The notes beneath the pieces were generated by a model, which saw nothing but the letters and a program-made list of their open reading frames with translations, did not search any database and was not told the DNA's origin. 64,000 nt of DNA from Armigeres subalbatus (taxonomy: Eukaryota; Arthropoda; Insecta; Diptera; Culicidae), in contig NC_085141.1 in assembly GCF_024139115.2 (NCBI RefSeq), forward strand, positions 176,402,994 through 176,466,993, read 5' to 3'. Below are positions 46,266 through 57,907 of this stretch, piece after piece. The position numbers were made by a program, and so were the translations under genes. Numbering within the stretch: the first letter of the stretch is position 1; every line of letters starts with the position of its first letter.

Positions 46266-47402
46266 AAACTTAAAAAGCAGCACTTTTTGGGGGGGAAATG
46301 CTTATCTAATCTTCCGGTCAATGTCATCATATAGTGCATATACTCCTGTATATATACGATTGTGATGCATCACCAGTGCTACGATGTGCACGTATTACCT
46401 GGCAATCTAACTGCATTGATTGTCTGCCTTTTCAGAATTCCCAATAAAATTCCGTTGAAATATCACAAATGATGGTAATTGTTTGTGGAAAGGGAAAGAA
46501 AAGTGCAGTGGGTACTGGCCAAGTTCCCCCTGGCGGTGCTAAAATGATAAGCGGGAACAATGCCTAATTTCATTTAAATCTTTTAGTATCATTAGTGATT
46601 AGCACACGTTATTATTTTATGTGGGGGGCAAGCAAGGAACATATTTTTCAACGCGGGTGTCAGGCGGCTGACCCATGCTCAAACAAAATAGTAAAATTTA
46701 GCTAGAATATTTTAATTTTGTTTGATTGTTTGCTATTGAATTTTATATCAGAAATCCCGAAAATACTTGAAATAAAACTTTGTAAAATGTTTAGTATAAT
46801 TATCTTTAAAAGGCATGGTTTGATTTTTGTATTCGATAAACCTAGAAGAATCGTTTTGCTCACTGAGCAGAAAGTACAAATTTGGTAAATTTAGATTTGT
46901 TCAACGGATATTTGTTGATAGATTGAGGTTAAGAAATCGTCTGTAAATTATTTAAAGAATAAACTGTAAATAAAATTGATGTTAGCATACTCTTTCGACA
47001 GCCGGCTGGCAAGAGTTTAAATAAAACAGGTAAACAACATAGTCTGTGGGTCGAATTGCCAGCTTGAGGCAAACCTCCATGACCTACCTTACCCTACCAA
47101 ACCACCAACTCCGTAGAACTTATGAGGGCGTCGCCAAGTCGGGGGCCTCTCGTTAAGTAAGTTCTACATCAACATTTCCTTTCCTATCCCTAGTTACGGT
47201 AAAGATGGGCGTGGCCGGGAGTAGTAATCCTCATGCTTATGCCATTTTCATCTTAGATTGGAATCAAGGGTAACTCTCCACCTTGATTTCCGATAGCAAT
47301 CTGGATAAGGATTCCATAAGAAACATGAGTATCACTAGTGTCCAATCTACGAAGTATACCGTAACAACGCTAACGCTAAACTTAAAAAGCAGCACTTTTT
47401 TA
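46266..47402 (+). mobile_element. Segment bracketed by a 24-bp direct repeat
   Basis: TAAACTTAAAAAGCAGCACT plus TTTT is present at about 46265 and 47378. The segment between starts with a G run and ends ACAACGCTAACG after a GC-balanced stretch (47040-47370) that looks like a LINE 3' UTR. A target duplication of this size suits LINE-type insertion. It has no open frame I can assign. Confidence 0.4.
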
Positions 47403-47649
47403 TTTATTTTTTATTATTTTTTTTAAATAGTTGAAGGCGTCAAAAAATATGGATTCCTTGAGGAAGAATTAAAAAATCAATAAGGGCAAATAACAAAAAC
47501 TTTGCGGAAAAGTTTAAATGAAAACTGGAGAATGGAAGAACGCAAGATAATAATAATGAATGCTTTATTATAAAGTTAAGTTACATATATCATTGGAAGT
47601 AAAAAAAACATGAGTTATTTCGAAACTTTTTTTTTGTCGCAGTTTGATC

Positions 47650-47850
47650 CGGAGAGCCGATTATTATATGCCATTTAACTCAGCTTGACGAGTGTTCGTA
47701 TGTGTGAATGTATGTTCGTATGTATGTACGTGTGAGTGTTTGTGTGCGAAAAAACATTTATCCTTAAAGGATTTACTCGCAGCAAGTTGCATTCAACGAT
47801 GAATCATAAACCATTGTTTTATATCTCAACGTTGCGCCTAATACAAGAAA
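47650..47850 (+). repeat. Diverged 'GCCTTTCTCG' repeat fragment
   Basis: It keeps ATTATATGCCATTTAACTCAGC, a GTATGT run and CGCAGCAAGTTGCATTCAACG. Both ends are missing. Confidence 0.55.
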
Positions 47851-47922
47851 AAATCATCGAATTATAAATTTAAACATCACGTATTGGATGAATAGTGTGT
47901 TGGATAAATCCTTGTCACAGTA

Positions 47923-48141
47923 ACTGAGGAAACTGGGGTAAATGCGCCCCCAGGACAAAATGACATTTTGATATTTTGAGGACATTTTCGGCAGTTTTTC
48001 GAGAGTATTTACTACAGCGTATGTAGTTCGAATCTCGAACTACCAATCCAGCAGTACACATTCTTTAAAACTTATTTGAAGCTCCGCTTGAAATGCCAAA
48101 AGGCTGTTTTGCCCCGGGGTGCATTTTACCCCAGTTACCCC
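47923..48141. mobile_element. 219-bp MITE, AACTGGGGTAAA ends
   Basis: Left AACTGGGGTAAATGCGCCCC and inverted right AACTGGGGTAAAATGCACCCC with TA just outside (47921-47922 and 48142-48143). Confidence 0.7.
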
Positions 48142-48143
48142 TA

Positions 48144-49350
48144 CCTTTTGTTGTTATAACTCAGAGTGAAATATCAAATAAATGAAATTCAAATCCGTCT
48201 TCGACAATATGACGTTTATTGAATCTGTTCGACCTTCCTTTGGCAGGTTGAGAAGTTCTACTCAGTGACTTGTTAAGATCTGAAACTAGTAGTACTTTTT
48301 TGATCATTTCAGAAAATCTTTACTGCGTCCATTCGTCTGTGTTTTGAGTATATTTTAGAAACCTCCGTATGACCATTAGGATTTTATCTACCATCAAAAG
48401 GGCTAATTGCAAACCAAAAAATCGGTACTATGTCGAAAATTAGCGCCATTCCTAATTGAAAGCCACAGAAAATATTTGTTAATGTTTTTATGACAAATAT
48501 CATCATTTATAGTAGGATTCATAGTTTTGGCCTAAAATACCTTCTTATTTCCTATTGTAATTGTGGTGCGAAATCAAATTATTTTCATTTTCACGACTGT
48601 GAAATATATACCAGAGGCATCATTTGAGGGTACTGCCCAAGTACCTATATCAAGTAGATCTTTTCTTTGCAGCAGTTTCAGGGATAACAATAGATTAATA
48701 ATACCGTGACCCACTCTTAGCACGAGTTATTTTAACAAAAACGTCAGTCATCAATTTAAATTAATGTGGAGTAAAAGATTTTTGAACAACATTAGTCTCA
48801 TGAACGATGATAGAAATATGAAGCACCAAAGCCACACATCTTTGCTATGCGAAGGACATTTCTCAAAGTACGATGATTTTACAGGCAACTACATTGCTAA
48901 ATGCAATTAACAACAATCTCAAAGCACCTTCGCAGTCACACATTCCGCAAAATTATTTTCCGCTCTATTTACACCAGCACATATTAGTTTTGCTTTACTC
49001 AACAATCTCCACTTCTCTTCCTTTAATTGCAGATCGTCGGATAATTAAATCATCTTTCGCCTGAATCCATTTGGCAGCACCGGATCAACGATTTTCTATT
49101 CTAAACAAACATCAAGTAGAACCTTCGTCGTCAGTCACACTCACGTTCCCGTTCGTTTCGTCGTCATCCTTATTGCCCACCATCTCTATACGAAACACTG
49201 TATGCAACTACGTAGAACATTAGTGCAGATCACACCGGTCCTGCTCCACCTACATCCTGCAGCTGACGAAATTCGCGTCGGTGTTGTCGGCGAATGCAAT
49301 CAACTGCTGAAAGTATTTTGGCAGTGAAAACGGTCAGCCGGTCGGTCGGC
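48144..49350. other. Unassigned; composition shifts near 49050
   Basis: AT-rich and featureless to about 49050, then GC-balanced sequence leading into the candidate exon. No gene or TIR could be supported. Confidence 0.4.
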
Positions 49351-49356
49351 CGTCGG

Positions 49357-49362
49357 TCAGTT
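49357..49362 (+). promoter_or_regulatory. Possible initiator (TCAGTT)
   Basis: TCAGTT matches the arthropod Inr. It is preceded by CGGTCGG repeats and followed by GTGTCGGACGGC. No TATA box is at -30. It is the best start-site candidate for the exon ending at 50093. Confidence 0.3.
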
Positions 49363-50093
49363 AGTGTCGGACGGCACAAGCCTTCCGTAGTGCGGTCATA
49401 TGCTCTCGCCGCAGTCGTCGTACTATTGTGGTGAAATCATTTGTGCGAATACGAAGAATACGGGTGTCGATCATCCCACGATAATACGGGATCTACTACA
49501 CTTTCGGGATGTATCTATATGTACCTTTGATGAGTGCGCGGTTCATCGTCCAAAAAACCGGTGTAGTTGAAAGGAAGCCAATTCGAGCGAATTAAGTGAA
49601 CAGGGGAAAAAACGTAAACAAAATCGTGCATGACATGTGTTCTAAATTTGTTTCTTCTATTTTCTAGCTCTAGTGTAAAGGAAAAAACGCTACGCGATAA
49701 TCGACACGAAAATTGTTAATTCTCAGTTGAAAAAGGCAGATCAAAGTTTAAAAAGCACATCAAATTTCGATCGCTTTTGCCATCCGTCGTTAAGAGTGTT
49801 CTCGTAATCTTCCGTAACAAGTGTTGTGCTACTGCTAGGCTAACCAGTCTTAGTGTAATTAAAAGGTATAATCGTTAATGCATACTGTAGTGAAAAGTTA
49901 ATTTTAGTTTTGAAAAGTTCCTTTGTGTCTATATTTTAATGTTTACGGAAGAAATATGTGCACGGGAGGAAAGTTTTCGTTGAAAGTTGAGTTTTGAGAG
50001 AAAAAAGACAGTGATTTGAAATAGGTGTTGTTTAACAGAACAAAACCGACCACAACAAGAAGTTGGATACATATTCGTCGAAATTCAAAAAAG
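49359..50093 (+). other. Candidate 5' non-coding exon with splice donor
   Basis: A repeat-free, GC-balanced stretch runs from an Inr-like site to a donor, AAAAAG|GTTAGT, at 50094. ATGs inside are followed shortly by stops, so it would be 5' UTR. Its character (long, A-rich toward the donor, GTCGGT-rich at the start) fits an insect first exon. It may be an alternative first exon of the gene suggested at 10.4 and 26.6 kb. Confidence 0.35.
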
Positions 50094-50094
50094 G

Positions 50095-50363
50095 TTAGTT
50101 TGCGTTTATGGATTTTTTGGACAATTGCGTTTTGTGAATTATATAGGCCTTTAGCTTAGTAATCGTACACTAATTATTTGAGGGATTATGGGTAGGGTTT
50201 ATCTTGCGCTCCATAATAAAAAGAAAAATCACATATAATTTGTATAAAAATTCTACGATATGGAGAGAGTGAAAACCCTAAAAATCCTTTTATCATCTTT
50301 AAAGGGTGATTCGCTATTTATATAGATTTATATGAATTTTCACATTCAACCAGATTTTTTACG
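50095..50363. other. Presumed intron start
   Basis: AT-rich sequence after the donor; nothing recognised. Confidence 0.35.
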
Positions 50364-50583
50364 TAAGGGAAATGTTCCGATATCCATCTCACATTACATA
50401 TATCCATCTCATCGCTGAACAAAGAAATACGGCACCAAATTCGTCTCTTCTTTTTGTCAACATGCGTGCTCACTGCTGAAAAAAATCACAAAAATAATAA
50501 ACAAACCAAATTCCTTTCAATTGCTTTGTTTTTGATGGGATGGAAATAGGAGCTATGAGATGAAGTGGCGAACCGTTCCCCTA
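50364..50583 (-). mobile_element. 'TAGGGGAACGG' MITE, reverse copy
   Basis: 220-bp copy in reverse. The right end CGGTTCGCCACTTC (inverted) and CCCCTA are clear, and the left end is slightly mutated (TAAGGGAAATG). Same family as 9006. Confidence 0.8.
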
Positions 50584-50782
50584 TATGTATAATAGTCTTG
50601 ATCTGGCGTAGAGCTACGTCTTTGTTTTACATATGGATGGAAGGCACATTTCACAAATTAGAAAAATTGTGGATATGTTGTAGAGTCTAATAGGTCGAAT
50701 ATTTCCTTACGATTTTTTCAAAATTTTATAAATATTGATTGATCTGCGAATCAAATGAGATCTGTCTATTTGCAATTACATG

Positions 50783-51404
50783 TAGGGGTACGGTTTGCCA
50801 CTTCATCTCATAGCTCCTATTCCCATCCCATAAAAAACAAAGCAATGGAAAGGAATTTGGTTTGTTTATTATTTTTGTGATTTTTTTCAGCAGTGAGCAG
50901 TGTTGGTAAAATCACTCATAAATCTCAATCAATGAGCGCTCCCGTGCGAACGAAATCGTCTGCGATTTTAAAGGAATGCATCACGCTTGAATTTTTCATG
51001 CTAAAACGCATCATTTCACTCATTTGCCAAAAAATCATTTTGGTTTAAAAACGCATTTGAAGTTCATTTGGGGGCAATTTATTGCTTATGCATAAAAGAG
51101 TGTCTAATACTTTATGCGACAAACGTCAATTCATTGTTTTTAACGAAGGAGAACAAAAGAAAACCTACGATGATTCAAATGGATGATTCAACTCATCCAT
51201 GAGTTTTTAGGTGCTGAGTTGGGTGCGTTTCAACTCACGCTTGATTTGAATCATTCATGAGTTTTGAGATTTTGAGTTTTTACCAACACTGGCAGTGAGC
51301 ACGCATGTTGACAAAAAGAAGCGGCGAATTTGGTCCCGTATTTCTTTGTTTAGCGATGAGATGGATATATGTACAGTGAGATGGAGATCGGAACAGTTCC
51401 CCTA
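50783..51404 (+). mobile_element. 'TAGGGGAACGG' MITE split by a hAT MITE
   Basis: Starts TAGGGGTACGGTTTGCC and ends GAACAGTTCCCCTA. It is continuous with 9006-9225 once the 394-bp insert and one 8-bp duplication are removed. Confidence 0.85.
50898..51291. mobile_element. 394-bp hAT-type MITE, exact 8-bp duplication
   Basis: Ends CAGTGTTGGTAAAA and exact inverse TTTTACCAACACTG, with GCAGTGAG at 50890-50897 and 51292-51299. The empty site is preserved in the 9006 copy. It is AT-rich with TCATTCATGAG words and has no frame. Confidence 0.92.
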
Positions 51405-51534
51405 TACTATTCTCGTATTTCAGAAGACTTTTACATGTGCTTCAGAGTCCCAAATACTATCTCGCTTGTGCTGTAAACAAAATATTCTTATTTATTAAAA
51501 ACAGTGAACGGTGTCTCTATGGGGAGATATTATT

Positions 51535-51751
51535 TCAGTATCTCTGAATCAACCACCACGCGAAAGTAAATGCTTCAACAATTTTTATTTTTTTCATTAT
51601 TTTTGGTGCAAGCTCCATAGAAATCTCAAATGATTTAGCCCCCCCCCAACAATGTATGGCAAAATGACCTTCGATAGAATATTTTAAAAACGCACCTACG
51701 TGAAAGAGGAAAACCTATACTTTCGTGTAGTGAGTGTTTTAGAGATACTGA
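51535..51751. mobile_element. 217-bp MITE, TCAGTATCTCT ends
   Basis: Left TCAGTATCTCTGAATCAACC and inverted right TCAGTATCTCTAAAACACTC, followed by a CGAAAGTA match on both sides. Duplication not clear. Confidence 0.65.
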
Positions 51752-53321
51752 TTTTTTGAAAATAAGTCTCTTCGGACAAAGACACCGTGAGTGTTGTTCA
51801 AAATACAACATTAAGAGACAATTTAAGGTTTTTACCGATGGCGTCTTTAAAACGCTTTGATTGACATATGAGTAAAATGGGAAAATAGCGTCAACTCAAC
51901 AAAGGCAAAACACTTCTAAATTAATGAAACATCCGCTAACTTATGTTATTAAGGAAATTGAGGTTAAACAATCAAATTCGTCACTATTTGGAAGTTGTAC
52001 GATGATTTAAACATTTTTTCCAATTGAATTGCTTATTTGCCGCTGTTTTTCGACTGAATACATGAAACCGTATTGATGGACTAAACTGACACTGGAAATA
52101 ATTTTACAAAATATTTAGAAACGGACTTTTTTATTTAGAAACGGAATAAATTTCTAAATTTAATATTTAGAAACGGAAATTAGAAATATTGTATAGTGAA
52201 TCTTTAACCACCATAACATTCTATTGTATTAAGTTAATTGTGCAAAAAAATATTTCATTCTTCAAAGGGACGCGGGCAGAACCACGAAGGACCAGAAAAT
52301 TACCCATCCTTCAATATGTATTGAAAAAGTAGAGTTTTGAAATTTTATTTTGATCTACCCTCTTAGATATGCATTAAGGATTTTATTATTGACCAAAATT
52401 TAAAAAAAATGTTTAGGCATTTGGGCATTAGAAGACTTAGAAAAAATGTCAAAAGACAAATGCGAAAAAGCAATAGGGTGGGATTATTGATTTCCCGTGC
52501 CAAATCCCCTTTTCATGAATATAAGTGGTAAAAAATCTGAGGAGAAGAAAAAAAAAATCTCAACATGGAAAGAATATTAACAAAATGTAATTTTAATTAT
52601 TTCCATGAATATGGTTGGCGCATGAGAATAAATGTCAAGTCTAATCAATTCACAGTCCTTTTTGATCATTAAATGGCGATAAAAGTAGCCTCACACCTCG
52701 AGAATCTTGTCCAATGATTTTGTTTCCATGTGCTCTCTAAAAAGGCGGAAATCATGCAATTTCGTCGCGAAAGGTAAAAAAAATCCTGGCCAATTCATAG
52801 TATGGTTTACAGCTCGGACTCTCGGTGATTTCCACCAGATTGTATTTTAAATTGGGCAGAATTTCTAATTTTTCATAACGGATTCCCATAAATCCCGTCC
52901 ACACATATGGAAGCGAAATTTGGAGACAAGCTCCTGATGTGTAAGTTAGTTTTAAAGTACGGGAGGATCTTAAATCTAGTCTTTAATCCGATTAAATTTT
53001 CCCTCGGTTTGAAACTGTCTTGAATTCGATTTTGTTCAGTTGATTTGTAAATTATTTTATCATGCCATGTCGTTTTTTACAGTGGAAGATTTCGAAATTT
53101 TCAATAATTCAAAGAAAGGCTTTGAATTATTGTTAATGTTTCGAAAAGAATCAAATGATTGAAAAAAAAAAGTGGTAAAGCAGATTGAATGCATTGCAGC
53201 AGTTTTTGAAACAATTTTTTTTCGGTTTTGAAATTTTTTTTCCTTGGGAAAAATGGAGAAAAAACAATGTTTTTTTTTAATAACTCTGGAACGCAATTTC
53301 CGATCGGTCTAATTTTCACTA
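51752..53321. other. Unassigned AT-rich sequence
   Basis: No gene, RNA or TIR could be supported. Confidence 0.45.
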
Positions 53322-53621
53322 GGGTCGAACTAGGTCACAATCTGCGTCGTATGCAACTTGTTGCGGATAATGCTAAGTACAAAAAAGTTTGTCTCATATT
53401 TTTTATACACACACATACAGACATCACCTCAATTCGTCGAGCTGAGTCGATTGGTATATAACACTATGGGTTTCCGAGCCTTCTATCAAAAGTTCGGTTT
53501 GGAGTGATCCTATAGCAGGCCTGCCCAACCTTTTCAAGTCACGGGACAAATTTCAGAATTAACATCTTCTGACGGGCCAAACAATATTCGGCAATTTTTT
53601 ATATACTTTCAAAATTTTGAA

Positions 53622-55697
53622 CAGGGTGTCTACTCATCTGTAAAAACGAAATTCCCTGATTTTTCCAGGTTTTTTCCAGGTATTTTACATTAATTTCCAG
53701 GTAAAACCAAACGTGTCATATATAGATTTTAGCAGCAAAATAATCAATTCAAAAAAGTAAATATCACGAAAAATATTTTTTGAAGAATTTTTGAAAGTTC
53801 ACCCAGAAATTGCTTCAGCCATTCAATCAAAATTCCTTCAGGAATCACATTGGAAATTCTTCCAGGTATTCCTTTGAAAATTTCTCCATAGGTTCCATTG
53901 GAAAATTCTCCGGATTTTAAGAATTGCTTAAGAACTATATCCAGGATTTAATTTGAGAATTTCTTTGCTAAAACTTTAGAAAACATCTCAAGGAATTGTT
54001 TCAGAGATTCCCTTAGAGATGCATTTGGCGATTACTTTTCCTTTAGGCGTTTGTTCAAAAATGTCTTGTGAAAATCCCTCGGAAATACCTTTAAAAAATA
54101 CTTTGCAGATTTCTTCAGATATTCTTCTTTTTTTTAGGAATTTCTTTGGAAAGTTTTCTCAAGGAAATGTTCCGGAAATATGTTTGGGAATTTCTTCAGG
54201 AAATCCTTCAGAACTTCTTACAAAAAACTCCTTCAGGAAATGTGTTGATGCGAAAATATGAGATTACTAGGTCCATGACGTTAGGCATAATACCTTCTCA
54301 AAGTCATGGGCTGTTTTGGAGCATTTTATGCTTAACATCCTTTATGCCTAACGTCCTTATACCTGTTCGCGTGACCAACATTTAGTTTGTTGCAAGCATC
54401 TAGTTTGCTTGGACCTAGCAGCTAAGGTACCGGTACTATAAGTGTCAAACGGCCACTAGCGTTCTATTACTGCTTTACTGTAAAAACCTTCGGAAAATAC
54501 TTCGGATATTCTTTTGAAATTCCTTGGGATTTTTGAGTAACTCATTCAGAAAAATCTTGAGGAAAACTTTAGAAAACACCTGGAGGAGTTTTTCCGGAAA
54601 TTTTGCTTTTAAGAATTCTTTGGAAATTCTTCGAGAATACCTTTAGAAACTCCTTTGAAAAATCCATTCGGGATTCTTTCGGCTATTCTTTCAAGAATTC
54701 CTTTAGCAAAAACCCTTCACAAATCACTTTACACTTTTTGCCTTTCTCGCACAACAAAGTTGTACCGAAAGGCTATCATTTCACTCCATAATCGAACTTT
54801 TTATAGAAGTCTCTGAGACCCATGATGCTATATACCAATCGACTCAGCTCGTCGAACTGAACAAATGTATGTGTGTGTGCACACGAAAACCGAAAAACAT
54901 TAGCCACTTTTTCATATAGTAATTCTTAACCGATTTTCTCGCAACAAGTTGCATTCGACAGGGGACAAAGCCTTGTTGATCACTATTGAATTTGATATCG
55001 ATCGATTATTGCGTTCAAAAGTTATTAAGAAAATGGAATCGAACTATATAAGCGCCATATAAGGTTGGTGTCTTGGCGAAATACAAGAAAGGCAGTATCA
55101 CCACTCGGTGAAGTAAGTCGGTTTTTTGAAAATCCCTTCAGGTTCCCTTTCGGGAATTTGTTAAAGAAACCATACGAAAAATCTTCCGGAAATTCGTTTT
55201 GAAATTCCTCCGGGAATTCTTTTTGGGCTTCATCTTGGAAATTCCTGCGGAAATAATTGAGAAAATAGCTAATCATTCTTAGTGATTTCTTTGAAAAATT
55301 CCTTGGAAAACCGATCCCGAAATTCCTTCGGAAGTTCCTCCAGGAATTGCTTTGAAAAATCCTAACTAATTTAGTATTTTTTAATATATTCATTCATAAA
55401 GAATTTCTGAGGGAATGCTCAAAAAAAATTACAAAGTGATCCCTTATTGATGTCCCGAATAAATTCCTAGATTTCACCAAGAATAGCTTCGGAAGTTCTC
55501 CAGGAATTCTTTTGAAGATGGCAAAACGTTTTTTTGCGGAACAACGATCCATCAACGTTCACTATATTTTCACTCATGATCACCGGGTATTTAAATTTCC
55601 CTGATTATGTCAAAAATTCCCTGATAATTCCAGGTATTTTCCAGGTGGGGAGAAATTCCCTGATAATTCCAGGTTTTTCCAGGTAGTAGACACCCTG
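53622..55697. mobile_element. 2.1-kb TIR element inside the hAT
   Basis: Ends CAGGGTGTCTACT inverted, with TTGAA on both sides (53617-53621 and 55698-55702). Subterminal TTCCCTGATTTTTCCAGG / ATTCCCTGATAATTCCAGG copies lie at both ends. The interior is made of degenerate AAATTCCTTCGGGAATTC-like words, without a transposase, plus one more repeat copy at 54733. Confidence 0.75.
54733..55127 (+). repeat. 'GCCTTTCTCG' repeat, innermost copy
   Basis: A nearly complete copy, TTTTTGCCTTTCTCGCACAAC to GCAGTATCACCACTCGGTGA. The same family as the outermost host of this stack, inserted again in the opposite orientation. Confidence 0.85.
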
Positions 55698-55969
55698 TTG
55701 AAACATTGAGTTTTTTTTCTCATTTTTTCCTGAATGGCAAAAAAATCTTCAGAGAAGAATTAAACACGATTGAATTGCGTTCAAAAATTCATTTTTTAAC
55801 GTAACAGGTCTTTTGATTGCAAATTCAATGGGAAACATAAAATAGTTGCTTATTATTGAATAATCATCGCATATTGTTTTCGCAATCGGTGACCAAAATT
55901 CACAAACAGGATTCGAAGTTTTTTACTGCTTTTTTTTAATGTGCTGAGATGAGAGATGTTTTCTTTCTG

Positions 55970-57371
55970 GTCGTTGATGGTTGTCATTGTATTGGAGGTC
56001 GATAATCTCCATTTGAAACATTTCGGATACATTTTATTGTTCTCATCATAAAACGGTGTTGAAAAAATGGAGAATGCGTAAATGTGTTCTATAAAATTAA
56101 TAAGATGAAGGAAATGTACCAGTTTTTAGCAACAAACTGTACAAACATATTTCGCGCCAATTTCGTTTCATAAGCTTTAATGTTGGATACTAAAAGTTCG
56201 ACGTGGTGATGCGTGCCTTACAGCTTTAAGTTCAAGTCATTTAAATGTCTGGTAATATCTACCAGAAAAGCTAAGCCACTCGCCCATTCAGGATCTTTCA
56301 GTTCGGGCATTGGGTTTATTTATCTTGTAAGAAATAGAGCGATTTCGTTTCGAAGAGAATAAATCCCCTCATGTCTGGTTCTACGAATTTCGCAACAATA
56401 CAGCAAATATCCGTATTCTTCTTGCATTTCCGTCAACATCATTCAGAATTGGTGGTTGTGGACCCTTCGCGTTGATAAAGTCAATTACTTCAGGATTATC
56501 AATCGTTTTCGCTCATAGATTCTCATAACCATACCACTGTGATTGCCTTTTGTTTCTTAGAAATGACACAATGCCAGTGTTCTTTACCGTCATTGCCAGT
56601 GCTGGCTCCATCAGTTGTAAGGCCACCTAAGTTTTGAGAGGAGTGTCCAAGCCTCTTCATGCAGGGTTAACAGCTCCCCTCAGGTTTTTCTCGGTGGTTT
56701 CACTCATTAGGATCAAAATGGCTAATTCCTTCTTGATTTAAAGATAATCATCAACTCCCTTTATGAAGGCAGCTACCTGCACCAAGTATTCAACATCGGT
56801 ATTGTCATCGATTGCGAGAGAGTAGAATTTGAAGCAGGCGGCTTTTTCACGTAACGTAGTTTTTAAATCTTCTGCAAGAACTTTTACTCACCGTGTTCCG
56901 AGGCAAACTAATGCTACTGAAGGAGACTTTTTCCTTAAGGCACACGATGCCAACAGTAGCCGATGTGCATCCCAAGTTTTCCGTCATAGAATAGTTTGAT
57001 TCATTTTGCCAAAATCTCACCAACAGTAAAATTGGCCCGTGCTGCATTTTCTGGCTTCGTATTTGTCAGAGTAAAGAGTTTACTGCTTCGATAATCTATT
57101 CACAAATAATTTGAATCAATAATGGAAATTTAAATTAAATGAGCATCTTATCTTTGAAGCTTCTTTAACATTTGTTATCTTCCTAGTTCAGTGTAAATGT
57201 CGTATGGATGCTTGGTTTCGTAATGTCGTTTCAGATCATATTCCTTCAACACAGCAACACTTTCCAAAAAAAAAATGAGAAAACCGGCTTTCCTTTGTTG
57301 AACGTGAAAACGCGGTATTCCACATCAACCTTTCGTTTCATTGGGTCACTCTGGTCACTCAATCCAGCCAT
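55970..57371 (-). pseudogene. Decayed hAT transposase (BED-finger type)
   Basis: Start MAGLSDQSDPMKRKVDVEYR at 57371, then (after a frameshift) AVLKEYDLKRHYETKHPYD, which is the His-His half of a BED zinc finger. Farther on are KILAKMNQTI, SNSTLSQSMT-type debris and ELKDPEWASGLAFLVDIT followed by HLNDLNLKLQG. This order fits the GTF2IRD2/FAM200/ZBED5-related hAT transposases. Stops and frameshifts are frequent, and the C-terminal dimerisation block was not found. Inactive. Confidence 0.8.
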
Positions 57372-57743
57372 TTCAAAATATGTAAACTATTATATTTTAA
57401 TTCCAATACAAATAAAAGGAATTATTGGAATACGTTAAGTTAATGGCTCGATTACCAGACTTTTTTTTATAAACCGGTGATATCTTACAGTATTTATTAA
57501 TAAATTATAAAAAAGAAGCTCCTGGAGCCACATATAAAAGCTGGTGGGCCGGTTATGAAGTATTTTCTACCACGGTGCGCGGGCCACAAAAAATGGAGCT
57601 GAAGGCCGCATCCGGCCCTCGGGCCGTACGTTGGGCAGCCCTGTCCTATAGCCTTTACGTATATTTAGTATACGCGAAAGGCAAAAAAAAAATGAATCAC
57701 CTACTTCGGAAGATTCAAAAAGAATAACCGAAAATGAACCTAA

Positions 57744-57904
57744 GGGAGCATCCATAAGTTACGTAACGCTCAGAGTGGGGGTTGCCCGAAGTGTGACAAT
57801 CCATAATTTTTGTTTAATGATTCATACAAAAAGTGTGTCATAGGGGCCCCCTTCCCCCTTTGAAAATGACCTTTTTTTGCGATACGTAATTAATGGATCT
57901 TCCC
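57744..57904. mobile_element. 161-bp MITE, TAA duplication
   Basis: Ends GGGAGCATCCATAAGTTACG and inverted GGGAAGATCCATTAATTACG, with TAA at 57741-57743 and 57905-57907. PIF/Harbinger-like. Confidence 0.85.
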
Positions 57905-57907
57905 TAA

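Larger units (their letters stand above)
53516..57643 (-). mobile_element. 4.1-kb hAT transposon
   Basis: Ends CAGGCCTGCCCAAC and inverted CAGGGCTGCCCAAC (one mismatch), with the 8-bp duplication TCCTATAG at 53508-53515 and 57644-57651. The right third carries a decayed transposase on the - strand. The left half is enlarged by another element (53622-55697). Without it the length would be about 2.05 kb, a normal size for a hAT. Confidence 0.92.
53322..57690 (-). repeat. 'GCCTTTCTCG' repeat (reverse) hosting a hAT element
   Basis: The left part (53322-53515) holds the CACACACATACAGAC block and TCGTCGAGCTGAGTCGATTG. The right part (57652-57690) holds the CCTTTACG...CGCGAAAGGCAAAAA end. Everything between is a hAT element, whose 8-bp duplication joins the two parts exactly. 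Confidence 0.8.
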
